Positions 1 to 8,131 of a stretch of 64,000 nt of DNA are shown piece by piece. Within the stretch, counting starts at the first letter, position 1. Every line of letters begins with the position of its first letter. The stretch is from Denitratisoma sp. (GTDB lineage: Bacteria; Pseudomonadota; Gammaproteobacteria; Burkholderiales; Rhodocyclaceae): contig JAVSMO010000001.1 in NCBI GenBank assembly GCA_032027165.1, forward strand, positions 929,548 through 993,547, given 5' to 3'. The notes under the pieces are model-generated. The model made no database searches. It was given only the letters and a program-made list of their open reading frames with translations, and was not told where the DNA came from. The translations under genes were made by a program, and so were the position numbers.

Positions 1-1
1 G

Positions 2-991
2 GCCGCCCGGACCGTCCGCGGGTTGGCGTTCGCCGTGCTGGCGGGACTGACTTTTTCTGCGATCGTCGTGCAAGCGGCGGCACTGCGCTGGGGGCTTGGC
101 TGGCAGGTAACCTGGCGCCGCATCTGGAAGGGCGACACGCAGTTTGCCTGGAATGCAGTCCTGACCGCCTTGGCGGTCCTCATGCTGCTGGCCGGGCCGG
201 TCATTTCGCTGGCCGGCGGCTACCACGTCTTCGGCACCGACAAGGTTGGACAGGATGTGCTGTATCTCACGCTGAAGAGCATCCGCACCGGACTGGTCAT
301 CGGTACCATCACCACGCTGTCGATGCTGCCCTTCGCGGTGGCGCTGGGCATTGTCGCCGGATATCGCGGCGGTTGGATCGACGACTTCATCCAGTATCTC
401 TACACGACTCTGAATTCGATCCCCAGCGTGCTGCTCATTGCCGCCTCGGTGCTGATGGTTCAGGTGGCGATCGACACGCATCCGGACTGGTTTGCCACCG
501 CAGCCCAGCGTGCCGATGCGCGCCTGCTGGCACTGTGCCTGATCCTAGGCGTGACGAGCTGGACGGGATTGTGCCGGCTGCTGCGCGCCGAGACTCTCAA
601 GCTGCGTGAGCTGGAGTACGTTCAGGCGGCGCAGGCCTTCGGCGCCTCGCCCTCGCGCATCATGGGGCGCCACATCCTGCCCAACGTCATGCACATCGTG
701 CTGATCGCTGTGGTGATGGACTTTTCCGGCCTGGTGCTGGCCGAGGCGGTTCTCTCCTATATCGGCATCGGCGTCGATCCCAGCACCATCAGCTTCGGCA
801 CCATGATCAACACGGCGCGCCTCGAGCTGGCGCGCGAGCCGGTGGTCTGGTGGTCGCTGATCGCCGCCTTTGCCTTCATGTTCGTGCTGGTCCTGGCGGC
901 CAACCTGTTTTCCGACGCGGTACGGGATGCTTTCGATCCGCGCGTTGCCAGCCGCCGTGTCGCGGCCCCGGCGCAGGAGAAGGCGGCATGA
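2..991 (+). CDS. ABC transporter permease, OppC/DppC/YejE type (5' end outside the window)
   Basis: Inner-membrane permease of a peptide-type ABC importer. The reading frame is open to the window edge, so the N-terminus is missing; the first in-window start-like codon is TTG at 23. Hydrophobic segments are seen near both ends and through the middle. The C-terminal half carries the binding-protein-dependent permease loop (EYVQAAQAFGASPSRIMGRH, about residues 200-220 from the TTG), which docks on the ATPase. Its stop overlaps the start of the ATPase gene (ATGA), so the two are translationally coupled. The substrate cannot be read from sequence; oligopeptides are the usual substrate of the family. 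One copy of the recurrent GRGACTGACTTT word lies at 43-54. Confidence 0.93.
   Translation, partial: AARTVRGLAFAVLAGLTFSAIVVQAAALRWGLGWQVTWRRIWKGDTQFAWNAVLTALAVLMLLAGPVISLAGGYHVFGTDKVGQDVLYLTLKSIRTGLVIGTITTLSMLPFAVALGIVAGYRGGWIDDFIQYLYTTLNSIPSVLLIAASVLMVQVAIDTHPDWFATAAQRADARLLALCLILGVTSWTGLCRLLRAETLKLRELEYVQAAQAFGASPSRIMGRHILPNVMHIVLIAVVMDFSGLVLAEAVLSYIGIGVDPSTISFGTMINTARLELAREPVVWWSLIAAFAFMFVLVLAANLFSDAVRDAFDPRVASRRVAAPAQEKAA
43..54 (+). repeat. GGGACTGACTTT word, copy 1
   Basis: First of seven perfect matches to GRGACTGACTTT in this window. It lies in the permease gene and encodes G-L-T-F with the codons GGA CTG ACT TTT. The identity with the copy at 23410 extends to 15 bases (GGGACTGACTTTTTC). 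Confidence 0.8.
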
Positions 992-3015
992 GCCTGTTGC
1001 GCGTCGACTCCCTGCAAACTTCGCTCGCGAGTGCGGCGGGTGTCGTGCGCGCAGTCGACGATGTTTCGTTCGAGCTCGCCGCGGGAGAAACCTTTGCCCT
1101 GCTGGGCGAGTCTGGCTGCGGCAAGTCGATGACGGCGCTCTCGCTCATGCGGCTGCTGCCCGATGCCGGATCGATTGTCGGCGGGCGGGTCTTGCTGGGC
1201 GGGCGCGACCTGCTGGCCCTGTCCGAGTCGGAGATGCGCGAGGTGCGCGGCAGCGAGTTGGCGATGATCTTCCAGGAGCCTGCCACCAGCCTGAATCCGG
1301 TTCTGACCGTCGGCGAGCAGATCGTCGAAGTGCTGGAACGGCATGCATCGATGAGAGGGGCGGCCGCGCGCCGACACGCCCTGGAACTCGTTGCCGCTGT
1401 CGGCATTCCCGACCCCGGGCGTCGCCTCGGCGAGTACCCCTTCCAGCTTTCGGGCGGCATGAAGCAACGGGTCATGATCGCCATGGCGCTGGCCGGCGAT
1501 CCCGCCTTGCTGATTGCCGACGAGCCGACGACCGCGCTCGATGTGACGATCCAGGCCCAGGTGCTCGACCTGCTCGGACAGCTGCAGCGCAGCCGCGGCA
1601 TGGGGATGCTGCTTATCACACACGATCTGGGCATAGTCTCGCAGCTGGCGCAGCGGGTCGGCGTCATGTATGCAGGCGAACTGGTGGAAGTCGCCGAACG
1701 CACGGCGTTCTTCGCCTCGCCGAAACATCCTTATTCGAACAAGCTGTTTGCCGCGCTGCCGCGCCCTGAGCGGCGGGGCGCGGCGCTGGAAACGATTCCG
1801 GGCAGCGTGCCGCCGCTGTCGACGAGGTTTACCGGCTGCCGCTTCGCCGAGCGCTGCCCAAGTGTCCGGGAGCGCTGCCGGGAGGAGGTGCCATCCTGGC
1901 ATGCGGCAGAGGCGGGGCATGTCGTGCGTTGCCACCTTTACGATGCGAAGACACCGGCCGTTGAGGGAAGCGCCCGCGTCGCGGAAACGTCGTCGTTGCA
2001 CAGTGGCGAGAGTGATTCCATGCCGCCGGATTCCGAGGCGCCGCTGCTGGAGGTGGCCGGTCTGAAAGTGCATTTCCCGATCCGTCAAGGCGTTTTCAAG
2101 CGCGTCGTCGGGCAGGTCAAGGCGGTCGACGGCGTGTCGCTGAGACTGACTTTGGGGCGCACCCTGGCATTGGTGGGGGAGTCGGGCTGCGGCAAGACGA
2201 CCGTGGGCAAGGCTGTCCTACAGTTGCTGCAACCCAGCGGCGGTAGCGTACGTTTCGCCGGCGAGGAACTCACCTCCCTGCCGGACGCACGTCTGCGCGC
2301 ATTGAGAGCGGAAATGCAGATCGTGTTCCAGGACCCTTACGGGTCGCTGGACCCGCGCATGCGGGTGGGCGACATCATTGAGGAAGGCATGGCCGCCTTG
2401 GGCACGGCATCCGAGCTTGCGGTGCGGAACCGGCAGATCGATGAAATGATGCTGCGGGTCGGCCTCTCTTCCGAAATGCGTGGTCGTTACCCGCATGAAT
2501 TTTCCGGCGGCCAACGGCAGCGCATCGCCATAGCCCGGGCGCTGGCGGTCGAACCCCGCCTGCTGGTCTGCGACGAGCCGACCAGCGCGCTCGACGTTTC
2601 CGTGCAAGCGCAGATCCTCAACCTGCTTAAGGAACTACAGGCCTCCCTCGGCCTCGCCTACCTGTTCATCACGCACAACATTGGCGTCGTGGAGTATCTG
2701 GCGCATGAAGTGGCGGTGATGTACCTCGGCCGGATTGTCGAGCGGGGCGCGGTGGGGGAAATCCTGCGCGACCCCAAGCACCCCTACACGGAGGCGTTGC
2801 TCTCGGCAGTACCGCGCCTGGACGTCGATACGGGCCGGCCGGTCATCGTGCTCAAGGGGGATATGCCTTCGCCGGCCCGTCCGCCTGCGGGTTGCCACTT
2901 TCATCCGCGATGTCCGCGGGCGATGCCGCAGTGTTCGGTCGGCTATCCTGCGGAGACGCAACTTGAGGGCGGGCGTAGCGTATGCTGCTACCTGTATGAG
3001 CAAATCCGTGCTTAG
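988..3015 (+). CDS. Fused double ATP-binding subunit of peptide-type ABC importer (YejF/GsiA-like)
   Basis: A 675-residue ATPase with two complete nucleotide-binding halves that energises the upstream permease. Half 1 has Walker A GESGCGKS at residues 40-47, signature LSGGMKQR near 154 and Walker B LLIADEPTTALD near 175. Half 2 has GESGCGKTT near 396, FSGGQRQR near 504 and LLVCDEPTSALD near 527. Each half ends in the Cys-containing oligopeptide-transporter C-terminal motif (GCRFAERCP and CHFHPRCP). The ATG at 988 overlaps the permease stop; an in-frame codon at 850 would lie inside the permease gene and is rejected. The last 4 bases overlap the convergent mltD stop. The family fuses what is dppD plus dppF in other bacteria. 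Confidence 0.95.
   Translation: MSLLRVDSLQTSLASAAGVVRAVDDVSFELAAGETFALLGESGCGKSMTALSLMRLLPDAGSIVGGRVLLGGRDLLALSESEMREVRGSELAMIFQEPATSLNPVLTVGEQIVEVLERHASMRGAAARRHALELVAAVGIPDPGRRLGEYPFQLSGGMKQRVMIAMALAGDPALLIADEPTTALDVTIQAQVLDLLGQLQRSRGMGMLLITHDLGIVSQLAQRVGVMYAGELVEVAERTAFFASPKHPYSNKLFAALPRPERRGAALETIPGSVPPLSTRFTGCRFAERCPSVRERCREEVPSWHAAEAGHVVRCHLYDAKTPAVEGSARVAETSSLHSGESDSMPPDSEAPLLEVAGLKVHFPIRQGVFKRVVGQVKAVDGVSLRLTLGRTLALVGESGCGKTTVGKAVLQLLQPSGGSVRFAGEELTSLPDARLRALRAEMQIVFQDPYGSLDPRMRVGDIIEEGMAALGTASELAVRNRQIDEMMLRVGLSSEMRGRYPHEFSGGQRQRIAIARALAVEPRLLVCDEPTSALDVSVQAQILNLLKELQASLGLAYLFITHNIGVVEYLAHEVAVMYLGRIVERGAVGEILRDPKHPYTEALLSAVPRLDVDTGRPVIVLKGDMPSPARPPAGCHFHPRCPRAMPQCSVGYPAETQLEGGRSVCCYLYEQIRA
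2142..2153 (+). repeat. GAGACTGACTTT word, copy 2
   Basis: Second copy of GRGACTGACTTT, in the second half of the fused ABC ATPase (R-L-T-L, codons AGA CTG ACT TTG). It is in the same codon phase as copy 1. Confidence 0.8.
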
Positions 3016-4361
3016 TTGCGTGGCGGCTGTTTCTTGGCAGCGACGTTTTTGGGAGGCGTCCCAGGTTTTTTCCTGGCGGCGTTCTTCTGGCGCTTGCCGG
3101 CGGCCATCTTCTTCTTGCCCCTGACGGGGGCCTTCCTGACGCTTGGCTTGATCACGGGGAGGTTTACCTTCAGAAGGTTATCCGCAACCGGCTCTCCCTT
3201 GGCCGGCACCAGCAGGGTATGACCAGGCCCGATGCGCATTCTCGCGCTGATGCCATTGACCTGCCTGAGTCGCGTTACCGTCAGGCCGTGCTTGTTCGCG
3301 ACCGCAGCCAGGCTTTCGCCTTTTTTGATGGTGTAGGCCTGCCAGTTCGTCAGCGGCTTGTTGTGCGCCTCGAGATTGGACATGAACACGTCGACCTTTT
3401 CTGCCGGAAGCACGATGTTGGCTCCGCCCTTGTCCGGAATGACCGGCCGATTGAAGGCCGGATTGAGGGCAAGAAATTCCTCGATGGTCATTTCCGCCAG
3501 CCGCGCAGCAATGGCGACATCCATGTGGGCGGAGACCTCCACCGTCTGGAAGTAGGGTTTGTTGGGAATCGGGTCCAGGCTGACGTTGAAGAGCCCCGGC
3601 TGGGCAATGATGTTCTTGAGGGCCTGCAGCTTTGGCACGTACCAGCGCGTTTCATTGGGCATGGTCAGGCTCAGGTAGTCGGTCGGCAGTCCCTTGGCCA
3701 TGTTCTTGTTGATGGCGCGGGCCACTGCGTTCTCGCCCCAGTTGTAGGAGGCCAGCGCGAGATGCCAGTCGCCGTGCATCTCGTATATCGATTGCAGGTA
3801 ATCGAGTGCGGCGCTGGTGGAAGCGATGATGTCGCGTCGCTGATCCATCCACCAGTTCTGGTCGAGCTGGTAGGTCTTCCCGGTGGAAGGTATGAACTGC
3901 CACATGCCAGAGGCATGGGCGCGCGAATAGGCCATCGGGTTATAGGCGCTTTCGACGATCGGCAGCAGCGCCAGCTCGGTGGGCATGCCGCGCTTTTCCA
4001 ATTCCTCGACGATATGGTGCATGTAGCGGCGGCTACGGTCGACGACGCGTCGCAGGTAGTCGGGGCGGGCGAGATACCAGGCTTGCTGCTGCTGGACCAG
4101 GGGGCTGTCGAGATTCGGCATGCCGAAGCCATGGCGGATGCGGACCCACAGGTCGTCGGGCGGCAGCGTCAGATCGATCGTCGCCAAGGGCGGCGGGTCT
4201 TCCTTCAGCTCAATGGTCTGGACGGGTTCGTGCGATGCTGCCTGCGTCGGCATGGGGGCCGCCACAGTCGAATCACCCTCCTCAGCGGCAGCCGAGGCAG
4301 GAAACTGGCAAAAGACAAGGCAAGCAAGGATTCCCGGCAGCGCGGTCTTGAGCGTGAACAT
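3012..4361 (-). CDS. mltD: Membrane-bound lytic murein transglycosylase D with one LysM and a basic tail
   Basis: Cleaves the glycan strands of peptidoglycan in the periplasm. The 449-residue product begins with a signal peptide (MFTLKTALPGILACLVF, then cleavage after SAAA). The SLT domain carries the catalytic Glu in LLPIVESAYNPMAYS and the family motif GMWQFIPSTG. One LysM domain follows (YTIKKGESLAAVANKHG ... GHTLLVPAKGE). The last 45 or so residues are strongly basic (Lys/Arg/Pro/Ala), unlike the extra LysM modules of E. coli MltD. There is no clear lipobox. The gene is convergent with the ABC ATPase, with a 4-base overlap. Confidence 0.93.
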   Translation of the reverse strand: MFTLKTALPGILACLVFCQFPASAAAEEGDSTVAAPMPTQAASHEPVQTIELKEDPPPLATIDLTLPPDDLWVRIRHGFGMPNLDSPLVQQQQAWYLARPDYLRRVVDRSRRYMHHIVEELEKRGMPTELALLPIVESAYNPMAYSRAHASGMWQFIPSTGKTYQLDQNWWMDQRRDIIASTSAALDYLQSIYEMHGDWHLALASYNWGENAVARAINKNMAKGLPTDYLSLTMPNETRWYVPKLQALKNIIAQPGLFNVSLDPIPNKPYFQTVEVSAHMDVAIAARLAEMTIEEFLALNPAFNRPVIPDKGGANIVLPAEKVDVFMSNLEAHNKPLTNWQAYTIKKGESLAAVANKHGLTVTRLRQVNGISARMRIGPGHTLLVPAKGEPVADNLLKVNLPVIKPSVRKAPVRGKKKMAAGKRQKNAARKKPGTPPKNVAAKKQPPRN

Positions 4362-4506
4362 GGAACCTGAGAGTGCGAAAACCCAATGCTACCGTTGCCC
4401 CTCCGGGGCGTCAATTTCTCTCTCTGCAATCCGCTGAAAATAACTCTATCCGGCCTGTATTCGGCTATGCTTGCCGCCAAAAGCAGGAATGGTCCAACGA
4501 TTCCCG

Positions 4507-5460
4507 ATGAAAGCACTCGTCATAGAAGATACCGCGACCAGCCAGGCGGTGATCTGTCATCTGCTGGAGCGTCTGGGCATACAGCCGGTCCAGGCGCGTG
4601 ATGGGCTGACTGGCATTGTCAGTTTCGAGAAGGAGCAGCCGGATCTGATCCTCCTGGACATCATACTTCCGGGTATCGATGGCTTTGAAGTAGCCCGACG
4701 CATTCGGGCCATGGAAAGGCCGGGCGAGTGGACGCCGATCATTTTCCTGACCGCACTCACCAGGGATGAGGACCTGGAACGCGGCATCGAGGCAGGCGGC
4801 GATGATTATCTGCTCAAGCCGGTGAGCGAAGTGGTGCTGGGCGCCAAGGTGCGGGCGATGCAACGCATCATCCAGATGCGTCACTCGCTGCTCGTGCTGA
4901 CGCGCAAACTGGACAGCGCCAATCGCGAGTTGACGCGGCTTTCCGCCGTCGACGGCCTGACCGGGATAGCCAACAGAAGACAGTTCGACGAGGCCTTGCT
5001 GCGTGAATGGCGGCGCTGCCTGCGCGAACGAGAACCGTTGTCGCTGCTGATGGTGGACGTGGATTACTTCAAGCAGTACAACGATGGCTACGGCCACCAG
5101 GCGGGGGATGAGTGCCTCAAGGTGGTAGCCGGCACACTGCGGAACAAATTGCGGCGACCGGCCGATATTGTGGCGCGGTATGGGGGCGAGGAGTTCGCGG
5201 CGGTGCTGCCCGACACCGCTTCGGAAGGGGCCATTCTGGTGGCCGAAGCCATGAACTCGGCAATCCTCAAGCTTGGCATACCGCATGAGGGCTCGGCGTT
5301 CGGCACCCTCACGGTCAGCGTGGGCGTGGCAACCCTTGTTCCCGTGCAGGTCGAGGGACTGCCCCGGCTGCTGAGTGCCGCCGATTGGGCATTGTACGAA
5401 GCCAAGCGCGAAGGACGCAATTGCGTGCGGGTCGCCGATCCGATGCTCGTGACGGACTGA
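4507..5460 (+). CDS. Response regulator with GGDEF output (PleD-like diguanylate cyclase)
   Basis: Makes c-di-GMP under phosphorylation control. An N-terminal receiver domain (about residues 1-120: LVIEDTA, phospho-acceptor Asp in LILLDIILPG, Lys in LLKPV) is joined by a coiled linker to a GGDEF domain. The active site is RYGGEEF. The product-inhibition I-site RxxD is in the canonical place (RPADIVARYGGEEF), so feedback inhibition is expected. The start is uncertain: ATG 4507 gives the normal receiver N-terminus but has no close Shine-Dalgarno; ATG 4489 and TTG 4471 are in frame upstream. No kinase gene is adjacent. Convergent with gloB, with 3 bases between the two stops. Confidence 0.92.
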   Translation: MKALVIEDTATSQAVICHLLERLGIQPVQARDGLTGIVSFEKEQPDLILLDIILPGIDGFEVARRIRAMERPGEWTPIIFLTALTRDEDLERGIEAGGDDYLLKPVSEVVLGAKVRAMQRIIQMRHSLLVLTRKLDSANRELTRLSAVDGLTGIANRRQFDEALLREWRRCLREREPLSLLMVDVDYFKQYNDGYGHQAGDECLKVVAGTLRNKLRRPADIVARYGGEEFAAVLPDTASEGAILVAEAMNSAILKLGIPHEGSAFGTLTVSVGVATLVPVQVEGLPRLLSAADWALYEAKREGRNCVRVADPMLVTD

Positions 5461-5463
5461 CTG

Positions 5464-6228
5464 TCAGCGGAAGCTGTTCTTCCATTCCCGCAAGGCGGCA
5501 AATACCTCATTGGGGCCAGCCAGGTGGGCTCCGCAGTGGCGTGTCGCAGAGGCAGCGACCTCAGGTTCCGCGCCCCGCAGGAAGGGGTTGGTCTCGCATT
5601 CTTCAGCAAGCGTGAAGGGTACGGTCGCTTGTTCGCTGGCGCGCAGCCGCGCCACTTGCCCGGCCCGCTCCAGCAGCCTTGCGTTCCCGGGCTCGACGGC
5701 CAGGGCAAAGCGTATGTTCGACTGCGTGTACTCGTGCGCGCAGAACACCTTCGTGTCGGGGGGCAAGGCGGCCAGCTTGCTCAACGAGGCCCACATCTGC
5801 TCCGCGGTCCCCTCGAACAGCCGGCCGCAGCCGCAGCCGAAAAGGGTGTCGCCGCAGAACAGTGCGCCATGGCCGTAATAGGCAATATGGCCACGTGTAT
5901 GGCCGGGAACCTCCAGGACCTGAAAAGTCACCTTGAAACCCGGCAGGGCGACAGTATCCCCTTCGCGCAACGGAACCGTGACGCCGGCGATCGGCTCGTT
6001 CGCAGGGCCGTAAACCGGAGCCGGATGCCGTGCGATCAGGCCGGCGACCCCGCCGGCGTGGTCGCCGTGATGATGCGTGAGGAGAATGGCGGCCAGACTG
6101 GCGTTCTCGTCCGCCAGGTAGTGCAGCACGGGGGCGTCGTCGCCTGGGTCGACTGCGATGACGCTGCGACCTTCCCGCAGCAGCCAGATATAATTGTCCT
6201 CGAACGCGCGCAAGGCTTGAATGTCCAT
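5464..6228 (-). CDS. gloB: Hydroxyacylglutathione hydrolase (glyoxalase II)
   Basis: Second enzyme of the glutathione-dependent methylglyoxal pathway; hydrolyses S-D-lactoylglutathione to D-lactate and glutathione in the cytoplasm. At 254 residues it has the usual length. The metallo-beta-lactamase metal motif THHHGDHAGG is complete, followed by the downstream metal ligands (PGHTRGHIAYY, FCGDTLFGCGCGRLFEG, CAHEYT) and the C-terminal glutathione-site region. It is divergent from the methyltransferase with a 27-base gap. The gloB / methyltransferase / rnhA / dnaQ grouping resembles the E. coli gloB-yafS-rnhA-dnaQ region. Confidence 0.96.
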   Translation of the reverse strand: MDIQALRAFEDNYIWLLREGRSVIAVDPGDDAPVLHYLADENASLAAILLTHHHGDHAGGVAGLIARHPAPVYGPANEPIAGVTVPLREGDTVALPGFKVTFQVLEVPGHTRGHIAYYGHGALFCGDTLFGCGCGRLFEGTAEQMWASLSKLAALPPDTKVFCAHEYTQSNIRFALAVEPGNARLLERAGQVARLRASEQATVPFTLAEECETNPFLRGAEPEVAASATRHCGAHLAGPNEVFAALREWKNSFR

Positions 6229-6255
6229 TGCGTGATTCTCGGACTTCGGAGCGAA

Positions 6256-6978
6256 ATGTCAATTCCCGGACTCGATGCCTGGCTGGAGACCCCGCAGGGG
6301 AAATACATCCTCGAATGGGAACAGGCGCGTTTTGATCAGATGGTGGTCGACATTTTCGGCTTCAATGCTGTGCAGGTCGGCCTGCCGCAATGCGATTGTC
6401 TGCGGGCGAATCGCATGCCGCTGCGCTTTGTCTATGATTCTGCTCCGCCAGCCAGAGTGATCGGCGACTCCCATCACCTGCCCCTGGCCGGAAACAGCGT
6501 CGACCTGGTCGTACTGCCGCATATCCTGGAATTCGCGCCCGATCCGCACCAGATACTGCGCGAGGTGGAGCGCGTACTGGTGCCGGAAGGGCAGGTGCTG
6601 ATCTCGGGGTTCAATCCCTTCAGTCTCTGGGGCATCAAGCGGCGCCTGGCTGGCAGGAGGGCAGCTTTCCCTTGGCAGGGACAGTACTTCAGTGTGCGGC
6701 GTCTGAAAGACCTTCTGACCTTGCTCAGCTTCGAAACTCAGGCTGGCTGCTTCGGCCGTTATTCGCCTGCGGTGACGCAGGAAAAATGGCTGCGCCGATG
6801 GCATTTTCTCGAACTGGCGGGCGACCGCTGGTGGCCGATTGCCGGTGCCGTGTACCTCCTGCAGGGCGTCAAGCGTCAGCACGGCCTGCGCCTGCTTACG
6901 CCGGCCTGGCATGACCGCAAGGCGCGTGCCAAGGCGCTGGCGCCTGCGGTACAGAGAATCCAGAAGGGCGGCCGGTGA
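6256..6978 (+). CDS. SAM-dependent methyltransferase, YafS-like
   Basis: A 240-residue class I methyltransferase of unknown substrate. The recognisable core is an acidic-rich strand and loop ([20 protein letters not shown]), then [20 protein letters not shown], typical of methyltransferase type 11 proteins. The N-terminal glycine-rich SAM loop is poorly conserved. The ATG at 6256 ([20 protein letters not shown]) matches the family N-terminus; a longer open frame upstream is antisense to gloB. Its stop overlaps the GTG start of rnhA (GTGA), indicating coupling. E. coli yafS occupies the same neighbourhood. Confidence 0.85.
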   Translation: MSIPGLDAWLETPQGKYILEWEQARFDQMVVDIFGFNAVQVGLPQCDCLRANRMPLRFVYDSAPPARVIGDSHHLPLAGNSVDLVVLPHILEFAPDPHQILREVERVLVPEGQVLISGFNPFSLWGIKRRLAGRRAAFPWQGQYFSVRRLKDLLTLLSFETQAGCFGRYSPAVTQEKWLRRWHFLELAGDRWWPIAGAVYLLQGVKRQHGLRLLTPAWHDRKARAKALAPAVQRIQKGGR

Positions 6979-7433
6979 GCGCGGCAACGGAGATTGTCGA
7001 GATCTACACCGATGGCGCCTGCAGAGGTAACCCGGGTCCTGGCGGGTGGGGTGCCCTGCTGAGAATGGGCGGCCACGAAAGGGAACTGTTCGGGGGCGAG
7101 GCGGATACGACCAACAACAGGATGGAACTCACCGCGGTGATCCGCGCCCTGGAGGCCCTCAAGCGACCGGTGCATGCCCGCGTGCATACCGATTCGCAAT
7201 ATGTCCAGAAAGGCATCAGCGAATGGATCCACGCCTGGAAAAAACGCGGCTGGCGCACCGCTGACAAGCAGCCGGTGAAGAATGCCGAGCTGTGGCGGGA
7301 GCTGGACGAGCTGGCATCGCGCCATCGCATCGAATGGCGCTGGGTGAAGGGCCATGCCGGCCATGCCGAGAACGAACGCGCCGATGCGCTCGCGCGCCGT
7401 GGCATCGATACCTTGAAAGGAACGCACGCTTGA
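6975..7433 (+). CDS. rnhA: Ribonuclease HI
   Basis: Degrades the RNA strand of RNA-DNA hybrids (R-loops, primers). The 152-residue protein has all catalytic acidic residues: Asp in [17 protein letters not shown], Glu in NNRMELTAV, Asp in [11 protein letters not shown] and Asp in [11 protein letters not shown], plus the basic handle ([18 protein letters not shown]). It starts with GTG inside the methyltransferase stop region and its own stop overlaps the TTG start of dnaQ, making a tightly coupled three-gene unit. Confidence 0.97.
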   Translation: MSAATEIVEIYTDGACRGNPGPGGWGALLRMGGHERELFGGEADTTNNRMELTAVIRALEALKRPVHARVHTDSQYVQKGISEWIHAWKKRGWRTADKQPVKNAELWRELDELASRHRIEWRWVKGHAGHAENERADALARRGIDTLKGTHA

Positions 7434-8131
7434 GACAGGTTGTCCTCGATACGGAAACAACCGGTCTCGATTTTCGCCTTGGCGATCGTGTCATCGAGAT
7501 CGGGTGCGTTGAGTTGCTCAACCGCAAGCTCACCGGGCAACGCTTTCATCGCTATATCAACCCGGAGCGCGAGGTCGAGGCGGGCGCGCTGGCCGTGCAT
7601 GGCCTGTCGAACGAATTTCTGCAGGACAAGCCCCGGTTCGGCGAAATCGTTGCGGAATTCCTCGATTTCATCCGTGGGGCCGAACTGGTCATCCACAACG
7701 CGGCATTCGATGTCGGCTTCCTCAACAACGAGTTGGCCCTGCAGAAGGAGTCTGCGCTGGAGCAGGCCTGCGCGGGGGTGGTGGACACGCTGAAGATGGC
7801 GCGCGAACTGCATCCCGGCCGGAGGAATTCCCTGGATGCGCTTTGCGAGCGCTATGCCATCGACAACTCCGGCCGCACGCTGCATGGCGCCCTGCTGGAT
7901 GCCGAACTCCTGGCCGAGGTCTATCTGTCCATGACGCGCGGCCAGGAAAGCCTGATCATGGAGATCGACGCGACAGCAACCCCTGTTCTGCAGGCCGGAC
8001 TGGCGGAACAACGTCCGCCACTGCGTGTGCTGCGAGCCAGCGCTGACGAGTTGACGGAACATGAGAAGGTCCTTGCGGAAATAGGCAAGGAAAGCAAGGG
8101 CAACTGCATCTGGCCGATTTCAGGAGGTTGA
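7430..8131 (+). CDS. dnaQ: DNA polymerase III epsilon subunit, 3'-5' proofreading exonuclease
   Basis: Proofreading subunit of the replicative polymerase. The 233-residue product has Exo I (LDTETTGLD), Exo II ([11 protein letters not shown]) and Exo III ([16 protein letters not shown]) with the catalytic Asp, Glu and His/Asp residues. The start is a TTG at 7430 ([12 protein letters not shown]), preceded by AAAGGA and overlapping the rnhA stop; no ATG or GTG fits. The C-terminal tail that tethers to the polymerase alpha subunit is present. The 3' end overlaps the convergent kinase gene by 12 bases. Confidence 0.96.
   Translation: MRQVVLDTETTGLDFRLGDRVIEIGCVELLNRKLTGQRFHRYINPEREVEAGALAVHGLSNEFLQDKPRFGEIVAEFLDFIRGAELVIHNAAFDVGFLNNELALQKESALEQACAGVVDTLKMARELHPGRRNSLDALCERYAIDNSGRTLHGALLDAELLAEVYLSMTRGQESLIMEIDATATPVLQAGLAEQRPPLRVLRASADELTEHEKVLAEIGKESKGNCIWPISGG

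Noticed and set aside
4397..4409. GCCCC-TCC-GGGGC hairpin upstream of mltD, considered as a c-di-GMP riboswitch part because a GGDEF gene is next to it
   Set aside because: None of the GEMM riboswitch core sequence or tetraloop-receptor pattern is present; it is just a short GC hairpin.
5457..5467. CTGAC-T-GTCAG palindrome between the convergent cyclase and gloB stops
   Set aside because: Too short and without T-runs to be a terminator; likely incidental, though it overlaps a near-match of the recurrent word.
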